In this document: positions 33,465-42,077 of the stretch, piece by piece
Position numbering within the stretch: the stretch's first letter is position 1
Layout of the letters: each line of letters starts with the position of its first letter
Source: Butyricicoccus sp. Marseille-Q5471
Lineage (GTDB): Bacteria > Bacillota > Clostridia > Oscillospirales > Butyricicoccaceae
Reading direction: 5' to 3'
Assembly: GCF_951230135.1 (NCBI RefSeq)
Contig: NZ_CATNVC010000002.1
Span: 310,001 to 374,000 of the forward strand
Length of the DNA: 64,000 nucleotides
Position numbers and translations under genes: made by a program
The notes under the pieces: model-generated
The model's input: the letters and a program-made list of their open reading frames with translations, nothing else
Databases searched by the model: none
Told to the model about the DNA's origin: nothing

Positions 33465-34388
33465 TTATTGCTGTCTTTGCAGGTATTCTTCAATATATTT
33501 GGATGCGACCGCTCCGTCTGCTGCCGCTGTCACAATCTGCCGCAGCGGCTTGGTGCGTACGTCCCCTGCTGCAAATACACCGGGCAGACTGGTGCGCGTT
33601 GACTCATCCGCTTCGATATAACCCTGTGCGTCGAGCGCCAGCTGACCATCTAGCAGCGCTGTATTGGGCACCCGCCCAATCGCCACAAAAACACCGTCGC
33701 AGGCAAGCGTGGTCTGCTTCCCCGTTACCCGATCCGTCAACGCAAGTCCTGTCAGCTTTTCTTCATGAAGCAGTCGGTCAATCTGCGCATTCCAGACAAA
33801 TTCTATATTCTTTGCCTGCGTCAGCGCATCCAGATACCCCTTGCCCGCTCGCAGCGAGTCCCTGCGATGCACCAGATATACTTTTTTGCAAATCTTTGAA
33901 AGCGTCAGCGCATCGGCTGCGGCAGAATTACCACCGCCTGCAACTGCCACCACTTTGTCCTTATAATACATGCCATCGCAGGTAGCACAATAAGCCACAC
34001 CGCGCCCTATCAGCTCTTCTTCGTCCGCAAGCTCCAGTTTGCGGGGTGCGGCTCCTGTGGCGAGCACAACCGTACGCGCTTCCACGTCCCCGCTGCTCGT
34101 CGAAATAATCTTGGGACTCGATGCAAGTTGCAGCCCTGTCACCTCGGCAAATTCGCTGACCGCACCAAAACGCTCCGCGCCTGCCTGCATCTTCTCCGCC
34201 AATTCAAAGCCGTCAATCCCGTCCTCAAAGCCCGGATAATTGTCGACCTGCGTTGTTGTGGACATCTGACCGCCCGCACTGAGCATTTCCAGAACCAATG
34301 TTGAAAAACCGGCACGGACACAATACAGCGCTGCGGAATAACCTGCCGGACCGCCGCCGATAATGACTACGTCATAACGTTTCTCCAT
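33465..34388 (-). CDS. trxB: Thioredoxin reductase
   Basis: NADPH-dependent flavoenzyme that reduces thioredoxin. 307 residues. FAD-binding IIGGGPAGYSAALYC at residues 9-23, active-site CATCDG with C134 and C137, NADPH-binding GGGNSAAADAL, and the C-terminal FAD motif GVFAAGDVRTKPLRQIVTAA. It is transcribed after the thioredoxin gene 92 bp upstream, probably as the last gene of the catalase operon. Confidence 0.96.
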   Translation of the reverse strand: MEKRYDVVIIGGGPAGYSAALYCVRAGFSTLVLEMLSAGGQMSTTTQVDNYPGFEDGIDGFELAEKMQAGAERFGAVSEFAEVTGLQLASSPKIISTSSGDVEARTVVLATGAAPRKLELADEEELIGRGVAYCATCDGMYYKDKVVAVAGGGNSAAADALTLSKICKKVYLVHRRDSLRAGKGYLDALTQAKNIEFVWNAQIDRLLHEEKLTGLALTDRVTGKQTTLACDGVFVAIGRVPNTALLDGQLALDAQGYIEADESTRTSLPGVFAAGDVRTKPLRQIVTAAADGAVASKYIEEYLQRQQ

Positions 34389-34480
34389 ATAAACACCTCA
34401 CATCATGATGCCGCGAGAGCCGCCCGTAACACCGGCAACCTTATTTTTAATCGCATTGTCTTGCTCCTTCTCGAGTGAAC

Positions 34481-34801
34481 TTATGCCATTTGTCCGTTAA
34501 TCCACTCCTCGAGCTGTGCCTGCGAAGAAGGTGCGACCAACTTCTCACCGTGCTGACCGTTCTGATACAGATACAGGGTGGGAATGGTGGATGCATCAAG
34601 CTTTTGTCCCAGTTCCGGCTCATCATCAATATTAATCTTGCCGATGGGAAGCCCATCGCCCAATTTATCCGAAAGGCGCTCCAACACCGGGGTCAGGCGG
34701 CGGCAATAAACGCACCACGGCGCCCACAGCTCCACCAGCACTGGTCGGCCGGCATTTTCTACTTCAGCGGCGAAATTTTCCTTGGTAATGGTCTGAATCA
34801 T
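34481..34801 (-). CDS. trxA: Thioredoxin with atypical CVYC active site
   Basis: 106 residues, full-length thioredoxin fold: VELWAPWCVYCRRLTPVL with cysteines 30 and 33, then KINIDDEPELGQKLDASTIP with the cis-proline and LYLYQNGQ. The active site is WCVYC rather than WCGPC, so redox potential and partners may differ from classical TrxA. It lies between desulfoferrodoxin and thioredoxin reductase genes and so likely works with both. The ATG has AGGAGG 7 bases upstream. Confidence 0.93.
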   Translation of the reverse strand: MIQTITKENFAAEVENAGRPVLVELWAPWCVYCRRLTPVLERLSDKLGDGLPIGKINIDDEPELGQKLDASTIPTLYLYQNGQHGEKLVAPSSQAQLEEWINGQMA

Positions 34802-34831
34802 GAATGAAACCTCCTAAATCGTGCGTCCTAT

Positions 34832-34867
34832 GAGGGAAGCAGCGTCGGAAACAACCGACGCTTCCCC
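34832..34867. other. Hairpin between desulfoferrodoxin and thioredoxin genes
   Basis: On the minus strand GGGAAGCGTCGG pairs with CCGACGC-GCTTCCC, one bulge. No T-run follows. It may be a processing or attenuation point inside the operon. Confidence 0.5.
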
Positions 34868-34888
34868 CTACCGCGACGCTGTGTACTG

Positions 34889-35269
34889 TTAAACTTCCTT
34901 TTTCCACAACCCATGCAGGTTGCAGTAAGCATATGCGGCAACCGCCTTGTCACCCTTGAGGATGAAGTCTGCTGCTGGCTGATCGCCCGGCTTGAGGCAT
35001 CTGCGCTGGCCGCCGTGCTCTGTCTGCAAATAAATCCACTGGATAAAGTGTTCCTCCGCCATGGGATGCTCTGCCGAGCCGACTGCCACATGCACGGAAT
35101 CACCCTGAACGGTAATGACCGGCACATGCTTTTCCTGACTTGCGTCAGTGGTGTTCGCGGTCAATTCAATCATCGCCTCGCCGCAGCAGACGAGCGTGCC
35201 GCCGCCTTGCTGAATCAGGCCTACGAGATTGCCGCAATGCTTGCAAAAATAAAACTTTTGATTATTCAT
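34889..35269 (-). CDS. Desulfoferrodoxin / superoxide reductase
   Basis: Reduces superoxide to peroxide without oxygen release, an anaerobe's defence. 126 residues. N-terminal desulforedoxin iron site: FCKHCGN and LVCCGEAM (C9, C12, C28, C29). The catalytic domain has the EKHVP and HIQWIYL-like histidines and the CNLHG motif with axial Cys. The start at 35,269 follows AGGAGAATTGTG. It follows the catalase gene by 17 bp, so the two are one operon. Confidence 0.92.
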   Translation of the reverse strand: MNNQKFYFCKHCGNLVGLIQQGGGTLVCCGEAMIELTANTTDASQEKHVPVITVQGDSVHVAVGSAEHPMAEEHFIQWIYLQTEHGGQRRCLKPGDQPAADFILKGDKAVAAYAYCNLHGLWKKEV

Positions 35270-35286
35270 CACAATTCTCCTTTTTG

Positions 35287-36804
35287 TCATACCTGATCGG
35301 GCTTTAATGTTGCCGCAATCAGTCCGTTGTTGTCTAGCGCTGCAAGTTCTTTCACCTTGTCCATGCACAGTCCCATCGCCTCGGTGATTCGTCTGCCATA
35401 CTCTTCATCAGCAAGATAGCAGTGCACCGCATGCCTGTACTTAATATTTGCAGTCACCGGCTGAATATTCCGCGCGGTGTTTTCAATGAGAATTTGTCTT
35501 TTTTCCTCGCTCATCAGGCGATACAGCTCGCCGCCTGCGCGGAAACAGTCGTCCGTCGGATCATCCTTGGGATCGTAGCGCCACATTGCGCCGCTGATCT
35601 CGAGCGGCGGCTCCATGACCTCAGGCTGTGCCGTCCATGCGCCCATGCTGTTGGGCGTATACGCAGGAGCGCCGCCGTAATTACCGTCTGTACGCATCGC
35701 GCCGTCACGGTGGTATTCGTTCACCTCGCACTTGGCACGGTTGACCGGAATTTGGTTGTGGTTAACACCTAAACGGTAGCGCTGCGCGTCGCCATAGGCG
35801 AACAGGCGACCCTGCAGGAACTTATCCGGCGAAAACCCGATGCCCGGCACGACATGTGCAGGGGTAAACGCGGCCTGCTCGACTTCGGCAAAATAGTTTT
35901 CCGGATTGCGGTTGAGCTCAAGCACGCCGACCTCAATCAGCGGGAACTCCTTGTGCCGCCAGATTTTTGTGATATCGAAGGGGTTCTCATAATGCGCTCT
36001 GGCCTGCTCCTCGGTCATAATCTGCACATACATCGTCCACTTCGGATACTCTCCGCGTTCAATCGCATCATACAAATCCTTGCCGTGATACTCACGATCC
36101 ATGCCGTTGATGCGTTCGGCCTCCTCATCGCTCAGGCACTTGATGCCTTGCTGCGTGAGCAGGTGGAACTTGCACCAAACCCGCTCGTTCTTCTCATTAT
36201 AGAAGGAAAAAGTATGCTCGCCAAACACGTGCATGTGACGGAACGAGGCCGGAATGCCGCGGTCAGACATCACAATGGTGGTCTGGTGGAAGGTTTCGGG
36301 CAGCAGCGTCCAAAAATCCCAGTTGTTTTGCGCGGAACGGCGGCCGGTGCGCGGGTCACGCTTGACTGCACGGTTCAGATCAGAGAAATTATGTACGTCA
36401 CGGATAAAAAAGGTCGGCGTATTGTTGCCTACGAGATCCCAGTTGCCCTCTTCGGTGTAAAATTTGCAGGCAAAACCGCGAATATCGCGCTCACAATCAG
36501 CCGCGCCGCGCTCGCCTGCCACAGTAGAGAAACGGACAAACGTTTCGGTTTCCGCGCCGGGCTGCAGCACCTTGGCCTTGGTGTAGCGGGAGATATCCTG
36601 CGTGACGGTGAACTTACCGTAAGCACCCCACCCCTTCGCGTGCATACGCCGTTCCGGAATGACCTCGCGGTTGAAGTGCGCCATTTTCTCCATCAGCCAT
36701 ACATCCTGCATTACCACCGGGCCACGAGGGCCTGCGGTGATGGCGTTTTCATTGTCAGCCACCGGAGCGCCGACCTCATTTGTTAGCTTTCTGTACTCAT
36801 CCAT
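35287..36804 (-). CDS. katA: Catalase (heme, clade-type small subunit)
   Basis: 505 residues. The catalytic histidine region is [17 protein letters not shown], the conserved asparagine lies in [10 protein letters not shown], and the proximal heme tyrosine is in [15 protein letters not shown]-terminal [20 protein letters not shown] is typical. Catalase is uncommon in strict Clostridia and may be horizontally acquired. It leads the operon with desulfoferrodoxin, thioredoxin and thioredoxin reductase. The ATG has GGAGG 9 bases upstream. Confidence 0.96.
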   Translation of the reverse strand: MDEYRKLTNEVGAPVADNENAITAGPRGPVVMQDVWLMEKMAHFNREVIPERRMHAKGWGAYGKFTVTQDISRYTKAKVLQPGAETETFVRFSTVAGERGAADCERDIRGFACKFYTEEGNWDLVGNNTPTFFIRDVHNFSDLNRAVKRDPRTGRRSAQNNWDFWTLLPETFHQTTIVMSDRGIPASFRHMHVFGEHTFSFYNEKNERVWCKFHLLTQQGIKCLSDEEAERINGMDREYHGKDLYDAIERGEYPKWTMYVQIMTEEQARAHYENPFDITKIWRHKEFPLIEVGVLELNRNPENYFAEVEQAAFTPAHVVPGIGFSPDKFLQGRLFAYGDAQRYRLGVNHNQIPVNRAKCEVNEYHRDGAMRTDGNYGGAPAYTPNSMGAWTAQPEVMEPPLEISGAMWRYDPKDDPTDDCFRAGGELYRLMSEEKRQILIENTARNIQPVTANIKYRHAVHCYLADEEYGRRITEAMGLCMDKVKELAALDNNGLIAATLKPDQV

Positions 36805-36898
36805 ACGTTCAAACCTCCATTTCTATATTTTTTACTCGGGACTCTCCCGGGATATGCTTGTATTGAGCAGTGCGGCTTAAAACGCCGTCACAAATCAC

Positions 36899-38269
36899 TC
36901 ATTTTACCGCCCCAAATAAATCATTGAGCGCTTCGCTCATGGTCGGGTGGTTGAAGATTCCATCGCGCAGCACGGTATACGGCAGTTTCGCATCCATGCA
37001 CAGCTTAATGAGGTTAATCATCTCCTGTGACTCGGCGCAGAAGAAATGTGCACCGAGAATCAAATCCGTGTCGGCATCTATCAAAACCTTGAGCATGCCG
37101 GTCGGCTGCCGCAGCACATGCGCCTTCGGAATGGCCGCTGCGGGCAGACGCGCGCTTTTCACGGTATATCCCTTTTGCGCCGCTTCTGTTTCGGACAGTC
37201 CCACCCGGGACAGCGGCGGGTCAAGGAATACCGTATACGGTACTGCGCCGCGATTTTCGGTGGTGCGGCTGCCGTCACCCAGCAGATTTGATTTGACAAT
37301 GCGGAAATCATCGAGCGAAATATAAGTGAACTGCAGTCCGCCCACGATGTCGCCCATCGCCCATATATGAGAGGCGGTTGTGCGCAGGTGCTCGTCAGTC
37401 TTGACTGCGCCGCGCTCGGTCAGTGCAACCCCAGCGGCCGCGAGATTCAGCTCCGCCACATTGGGCCGACGTCCGGTCGCGACGAGAATCGCGTCGGCCT
37501 CCAAAGCGTATGCGCTGTCTCCGCTTTCCAAGGACAGAACCGTGTGATCGCTTTCCTCCCGCACCGAACGAATGGTAGTGCTGCGCAGTACGCGCACACC
37601 GCGTGCGGTCAGGCTGTCCAGCACCGACTGCGCTACCTCAGCGTCCTCGCGGGGAATAAAGGCTTCTCCGTCCTGAATCACCGTGACTTCCGACCCGAAA
37701 TTTGCAAAATAGGAGGCAAACTCCAGACCGATATAGCCGCCGCCGATGATGGCCAGACGGCGGGGCAGCTCTTCCCGCTCCATCAGCGTTTCGCTTGTAT
37801 AGACAAAGTGGTTGTTTTCCAGTCCTTCAATCGGCGGAACAAACGGGCGAGAGCCGGTATTGAGGAAAAACTGCTCGCCGTATACCTCCTCCGAGGTGCC
37901 GTCCGCATAAGCGACTGAGATACGATGCGGATCGAGAAAGGACGCCAAGCCTGTCAGCACTGTCACACCCGCCGACACTGCCTTATCATAGTTCTTCTGA
38001 CGCAGCATCGCGGTCAATCGCCGCTTTTCCGCAATTGCGTTTTAATAGCGCACAGCCTTTTCCTCGAATGCACCGCCCTGCGCGGCGGATAGGCGTGCGC
38101 TGTGCTCCAAGGATTTGGTTGGAATGCACGCCACGTTGATGCAGGTGCCGCCGTACATCTTGGGATCGCGCTCAATCAGCGCTACCGTCTGTCCGGACTG
38201 TGCGAGCGTGCCTGCCAAGGGCTTACCGCCCTTGCCAAAACCAATGATGATACTGTCAAACTTTTTCAT
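36899..38269 (-). pseudogene. NAD(P)/FAD-dependent disulfide oxidoreductase broken by in-frame TAA
   Basis: 456 codons of a mercuric-reductase / dihydrolipoyl-dehydrogenase-like flavoprotein. N-terminal IIGFGKGGKPLAGTLAQSG and redox pair GGTCINVACIPTK (C43, C48) are intact. The NAD-binding IIGGGYIGLEFASYFANFG and the C-terminal dimer domain (ESQEMINLIKLCMDAKLPYT) are intact too. A TAA at 38,042-38,044, in frame, separates residue ~75 from the remainder. No frameshift is needed. Either a recent nonsense mutation or a sequence error; a restart at ATG 38,017 would lack the catalytic cysteines. Confidence 0.9.
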
Positions 38270-38626
38270 TGTGTTCTCCTCCCATGATGGAGCCGTTATC
38301 GTTGATTTCCTTTATTGTAATCGTTTGGAAGTCTTCGGTCTATTGAATTTTCAACACTAAGAAATATTTCATGACAGCGGACGACGTTTTTTTCCACTCA
38401 GATTCATTCTACACACCGCCGCAAGTATAATCAGCACGGACGACACCAACTTTGCCGGGATGGCGGAAAAGCGGTTCGTCTCGGCGGCCTGGCCTACGGC
38501 TTCCAGCCGCTGAGCGCGCAGGATGCGGAAAACATTTTTCGCATGTGCCTGTAATGCAGCTTGCAGGACACACGACTTTTGTGATAAGCTGAACCCAGTC
38601 AAGAAAAAGAACATGTGAGGTGTGCC
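38270..38626. other. Intergenic region with possible coding remnant
   Basis: Between the divergent oxidoreductase and MerR genes. On the + strand a run ending AYGFQPLSAQDAENIFRMCL and a stop at 38,550-38,552 looks like the C-terminus of a lost enzyme, with an upstream piece in another frame (TDDTNFAG). A minus-strand -10 TACAAT lies near 38,315, possibly a MerR-type promoter for the oxidoreductase, around CCGAAGACTTCC. Confidence 0.4.
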
Positions 38627-39013
38627 ATGACAATTGCCGAAGTCAGCCAGAAATATGATATCACCGCAGATACCCTGCGGTATTACGAGCGCATCGGTCT
38701 GATTCCCAAGGTGCCGCGCACGAGCGGCGGCATTCGGAATTATGATGAGGATTCCTGTCTCTGGGTTGAACTGATGAAATGCATGCGCGCATCCGGTGTG
38801 CAGATTGAAGCGCTGATTGAATATGTGGCGCTGTTTCAGCAGGGAAATGTCAGCCTTGATGCCCGCAAGGTGCTGCTGATCGAGCAGCGCGACCAGCTCA
38901 CAGCCCGCATGGCGGATATGCAAAAATCGCTTGACCGGCTCAACCATAAGATTGACCGCTATGAGCAGGGACTGATGAAAATGGAAACGATGCTCAAGCG
39001 AAAACCGGAGTAA
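38627..39013 (+). CDS. MerR-family transcriptional regulator
   Basis: 128 residues. Winged helix N-domain TIAEVSQKYDITADTLRYYE and RIGLIPKVPRTSGGIRNY, then a dimerising coiled coil (ARKVLLIEQRDQLTARMADM). No metal-binding cysteines near the end; C residues are at ~41 and ~51, like NmlR/stress-type MerR proteins. Divergent from the oxidoreductase, which may be its target. The ATG at 38,627 is preceded by GTGAGGTG. Confidence 0.88.
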   Translation: MTIAEVSQKYDITADTLRYYERIGLIPKVPRTSGGIRNYDEDSCLWVELMKCMRASGVQIEALIEYVALFQQGNVSLDARKVLLIEQRDQLTARMADMQKSLDRLNHKIDRYEQGLMKMETMLKRKPE

Positions 39014-39651
39014 CCTCGCTCTATTTTGCGCCGTTTTGGCTTGACGGCGCCGCAATCCGCGATACAATAAAATTGCAAAGATAAAAACACTGTTCCGGTC
39101 GGTAGTCCGGACGCGGCGTTTGCCGTCAGTAACCTGCCTCCTTGGTTGTCCGTTCTTTGCAGGCGCATAGCAAAGGAGGAACAACCATGGATCAAACCAC
39201 GTGCAGACTGACTGTTAACCGCCTGATTCAGAAGCGGCTGAAAGGACTGCGACGCGTCAACCGCGAAGTCCAGCGCCATCACATCGTCCCAAGCGCGGTT
39301 GAGGAACGCAACCTCGCGCCGCCCGTGCGTGCGGGTAAACGCTGCCGAGTCTGCCCGCTCGAGATAGTGGGACACCGCGTCTGCCGTCAGCCCCGCTTCC
39401 AAGAGCGCCGCACGGATGAGTTCCACCGCGAAGGCATGCAGATTCGCCCAGTCAAAGGCGGTAAGATCATATGCCACCGCTGTAAACCGCGAGGAACAAT
39501 GCACCGCAAGCAGACTTTCCCTCCCATGCAGCGCGATGCAGTGCAAATCCCAACAGCTGCGGCGATCTGCCGCTTCGCCGTAAGGCACTCCTTTTTGGCC
39601 AAGTTTTCGCTGTAACGGAATCGTCAAACCGAACTGCAGCAGCGCGTTCAA
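38959..39651 (-). CDS. DUF6933-like protein with unusual C-terminus
   Basis: 230 codons. The first ~155 residues show the DUF6933 pattern: CWDLHCIALHGRESLLAVHC, TAFDWANLHAFAVELIRAAL, then TRTHGRREVAFLNRAWDDV. Function unknown. The start TTG overlaps the deformylase stop (TTGA), so it is translationally coupled. The last ~75 residues are of odd composition and run across a + strand promoter and into the end of merR, so the real gene may end earlier or have been joined to foreign sequence. Confidence 0.65.
   Translation of the reverse strand: MNALLQFGLTIPLQRKLGQKGVPYGEAADRRSCWDLHCIALHGRESLLAVHCSSRFTAVAYDLTAFDWANLHAFAVELIRAALLEAGLTADAVSHYLERADSAAFTRTHGRREVAFLNRAWDDVMALDFAVDASQSFQPLLNQAVNSQSARGLIHGCSSFAMRLQRTDNQGGRLLTANAASGLPTGTVFLSLQFYCIADCGAVKPKRRKIERGYSGFRLSIVSIFISPCS
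39041..39186 (+). promoter_or_regulatory. Promoter and SD-covering stem with no clear gene
   Basis: TTGACG (39,041), 16 bp, TACAAT (39,063-39,068). Further on, GGTTGT-CCG-TTCTTTGC (39,144-39,160) pairs with GCAAAGGA-GGA-ACAACC (39,170-39,186) and hides the ribosome site AAGGAGG just before ATG 39,187. The open frame that follows is antisense to the DUF6933-like gene and shows no family. Confidence 0.45.
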
Positions 39652-40061
39652 ATCAAAATGCCGTCGCAGTGGTCGATTTCATGCTGAATCACCTGCGCCA
39701 CAAAGCCGGAGTAGGTCTGCCTGCGCTTTTGAAAGCCGAGATCCAGATACTCCACCTCTACCGACCGATGACGCGTTGTCTTTCGTGTGCCGGCGTGAGA
39801 CAGACAGCCTTCCTCCGCTACGTAAGTCTCCCCCGACCTGCCGACAATCACCGGATTGAGCATCGGCACGGGCATGCCGCCCATATCGACTGCGATAATA
39901 CGCTTATTTACGCCAATCATGTTAGCTGCCATGCCGACGCAGCTTGCCGTGTTGGCTGTCAGTGTATCCATCAAATCCCGCACCACGGGCAGATCATCCC
40001 GTGTGGCCGGAGCCGCCTTTTGATTGAGACGAAAAATATCGGTAACGATGTTTTTAACCAT
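39648..40061 (-). CDS. def: Peptide deformylase
   Basis: Removes the formyl group from new proteins. 137 residues. The three family motifs are present in variant form: GMAANMIG for motif 1, EEGCLS for motif 2 (zinc-binding Cys) and QHEIDHCDG for motif 3 (zinc His pair and catalytic Glu). Motif 1 lacks the usual GLAAPQ glutamine, so activity may differ. The ATG 40,061 is preferred to a GTG at 40,073. Confidence 0.88.
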   Translation of the reverse strand: MVKNIVTDIFRLNQKAAPATRDDLPVVRDLMDTLTANTASCVGMAANMIGVNKRIIAVDMGGMPVPMLNPVIVGRSGETYVAEEGCLSHAGTRKTTRHRSVEVEYLDLGFQKRRQTYSGFVAQVIQHEIDHCDGILI

Positions 40062-40201
40062 AGCTCTTTGCACCTGATTCTATCAATTTTATCCGGCGGT
40101 AAACCGAATTGTTCTTGCTTCTAGCATAGCAGAAAAATGTCGAATTTTCAAACCCCTCGCACGCCCCCAATTATGCACAAAACAAAAATAATAAATTTCT
40201 C

Positions 40202-40230
40202 TTACTTTTTGGGGATAAATATGCTATAAT
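40202..40230 (+). promoter_or_regulatory. Promoter of the CarD-like gene
   Basis: TTACTT (40,202), 17 bp, TATAAT (40,225-40,230). The leader contains the inverted repeat TTGACAA/TTGTCAA (about 40,259 and 40,271), possibly an operator or RNA hairpin. Confidence 0.7.
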
Positions 40231-40335
40231 TAATATGCAACGAGTAGTTTTGACAAACGCAAGTCCTGTTGTCAACGCTGCACGTTTTCTTTTTTACATC
40301 AACAGACGCGCGAAAAGAAGGGTTGAACAAGAGAT

Positions 40336-40854
40336 ATGAACAAATATCAAGTGGGAGATTTGGTTGTTTACAGCAACAGCGGTATTTGCCGTGTAACCGA
40401 AATCGGTCTTCGTCCGGATTTGGGCGACAATCCGGAGCAGCTGTATTACACCCTCACACCTCTCTATCGAAGCGAAATGATTTACACGCCGGTGGGCGGC
40501 GGTGTGTACATGCGCCCTGCGCTCGGCAGAAAGCAGGTGCTCGACCTGATCGCGCAGATTCCTTCCATCCCCGAGCTGATTCTGGAGAACCGCAGCTTTA
40601 AGAGCTCTGCCGAAACCTATCAGCGTGCGTTGCAGAGCCATGACTGCCGCGATTTGGTGCAGCTGATAAAGACGATTTACACCAAGAATCAGACAGCCTT
40701 TCGTCAGAAGCGCAATTGCAGCCAGATTGATCAACGGTATATGACACGTGCGGAAGACCTGCTGTACGGGGAGTTTGCCGCCGCGCTCGATATTCCGGTG
40801 GACGGTGTTCAGCAGTATATCTCCAGCGCAATCGGTCCCATGGAGCCCGCATAA
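40336..40854 (+). CDS. CarD/CdnL-family transcription factor
   Basis: 172 residues. Residues 1-60 are the RNA polymerase-interacting Tudor-like domain: YQVGDLVVYSNSGICRVTEI and YYTLTPLYRSEMIYTPVG. The C-terminal helical bundle includes YMTRAEDLLYGEFAAALDIP, the DNA-contacting part in CarD. It stabilises open promoter complexes, usually at rRNA promoters in other bacteria. It has its own promoter and a strong terminator, so it is monocistronic. Confidence 0.87.
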   Translation: MNKYQVGDLVVYSNSGICRVTEIGLRPDLGDNPEQLYYTLTPLYRSEMIYTPVGGGVYMRPALGRKQVLDLIAQIPSIPELILENRSFKSSAETYQRALQSHDCRDLVQLIKTIYTKNQTAFRQKRNCSQIDQRYMTRAEDLLYGEFAAALDIPVDGVQQYISSAIGPMEPA

Positions 40855-40859
40855 ATGCA

Positions 40860-40885
40860 AAGCCGCCCCGAGGGGCGGCTTTTTT
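40860..40885 (+). terminator. Terminator after CarD-like gene
   Basis: AGCCGCCCC-GA-GGGGCGGCT followed by five T. Perfect 9-bp stem. Confidence 0.9.
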
Positions 40886-40943
40886 GTGTCATTGATTCAT
40901 GGTATAATAACTGCACAAAATACTTGTACAGGAGCTGATTTGC

Positions 40944-41621
40944 ATGACAGATTTCTTCCTTTATGGGGAAAATGAAATACAGCATTTAAAAAAATGTGAC
41001 GCAAAGCTGGCCGCAGTCATTGACCAAATCGGCCATATCGACCGTCCGGTCATTCCCGATTTGTTTGAAGCACTCGTCAACGCAATCGCCGGACAGCAGA
41101 TTTCGTCCCGCGCACTTGAAACCGTCTGGGCACGCATGCAGCAGCGTCTCTCCCCCATCAATCCCGCTCATTTTGACGCGCTTACGGCAGAGAAAATCGC
41201 CTCCTGCGGCCTGTCAATGCGCAAAGCGGGATATCTAAAGGCCATTGCGGCGCAAGCCGTCAGCGGTGCGCTCGATCTGGATGCGCTGCATGTCTTACCG
41301 GATGACGAAGTCTGTCATCGCCTGTGCAGCCTGCCCGGCGTGGGCCAGTGGACTGCCGAAATGCTGCTCATCTTCTCGCTGCAGCGCCCCGATGTGCTCA
41401 GCTTCGGCGATTTCGGCATTCGCCGCGGCCTGCGCATGGTGTATCATCACCGAGAACTCACACCCGCGTTGTTTGAAAAATACCGCCGCCGTTTTTCGCC
41501 CTGCGGCACTGTGGCCAGTCTGTATCTCTGGGCGGTTTCCGGCGGCGCAATTGATGGTTTACTTGACCCTGCACCCGCAGGGCCTAGTCGAGCTCGCGCA
41601 CCTGCCGCAGCAGATCGTTAA
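40944..41621 (+). CDS. DNA-3-methyladenine glycosylase II (AlkA-like)
   Basis: Base excision repair of alkylated DNA. 225 residues. The helix-hairpin-helix-GPD core reads LPGVGQWTAEMLLIFSLQRP, followed by the catalytic aspartate in FGDFGIRRG. LVNAIAGQQISSRALETVWA is the typical earlier helix. It lacks the N-terminal beta domain of E. coli AlkA, as short Firmicutes forms do. The 3' end overlaps the convergent DUF1858-like small gene. Confidence 0.9.
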   Translation: MTDFFLYGENEIQHLKKCDAKLAAVIDQIGHIDRPVIPDLFEALVNAIAGQQISSRALETVWARMQQRLSPINPAHFDALTAEKIASCGLSMRKAGYLKAIAAQAVSGALDLDALHVLPDDEVCHRLCSLPGVGQWTAEMLLIFSLQRPDVLSFGDFGIRRGLRMVYHHRELTPALFEKYRRRFSPCGTVASLYLWAVSGGAIDGLLDPAPAGPSRARAPAAADR

Positions 41622-41799
41622 TTCGGTACTGCGGCATGTATCGCGGCCCAAGCTGCAAAATCTTCCACAGCGGCATGTTCCATACGCGACGGCGCATGCG
41701 TACATCCTGCAGCATTGGAAATTCACGCAGCAGCAGATCCCGCACACGCGGATTGCTCATCATTTCACCCACTGTGATGCGGTTGTTCTTCAAGTCCAT
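41584..41799 (-). CDS. Small protein, DUF1858-like, unknown function
   Basis: 71 residues: NRITVGEMMSNPRVRDLLLR, then VWNMPLWKILQLGPRYMPQY and RINDLLRQVREL. The layout resembles small DUF1858-type helical domains. A clear AGGAG lies 8 bases before the ATG. The 3' end overlaps the glycosylase gene by 38 bp, tail to tail. No function is known. Confidence 0.75.
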   Translation of the reverse strand: MDLKNNRITVGEMMSNPRVRDLLLREFPMLQDVRMRRRVWNMPLWKILQLGPRYMPQYRINDLLRQVRELD

Positions 41800-41879
41800 T
41801 CCATCATCTCCTGTTTCAGTCTATGCGGTTGTCAGCGCAGCACGCGCTGTGTTACAATATGATAGAAGAGGTGATTTGT

Positions 41880-42056
41880 ATGAGCGCAAACTGCGATACC
41901 TGTGCCTACAATGTGTATGATGATGAGATGGGTGAGTATTTCTGCGAAGCCTATCTGGATGAGGATGAGATCTGCCGCATGCAGATGAACCCGAACCGTT
42001 CCTGCCCTTATTATCGGTCGGACGATGATTATGCGATTGTCCGCCGCCAGAACTGA
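41880..42056 (+). CDS. DUF6472 small cysteine protein
   Basis: 58 residues with a conserved cysteine pattern, CDTCAYNVYDDEMGEYFC then CRMQMNPNRSCPYYR, ending YAIVRRQN. This is the DUF6472 pattern from Clostridia; it looks like a small metal-binding protein. GAGGTGATTTGT precedes the ATG at 41,880. The next gene follows after 21 bp. Confidence 0.85.
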   Translation: MSANCDTCAYNVYDDEMGEYFCEAYLDEDEICRMQMNPNRSCPYYRSDDDYAIVRRQN

Positions 42057-42077
42057 GTTTCATGAGGTGATACCACT

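Noticed and set aside
40138-40144. TGTCGAA (Spo0A-box-like) near the deformylase, also near 62,054
   Set aside because: A seven-base match is expected several times by chance in 64 kb, and neither lies at a clear sporulation promoter.
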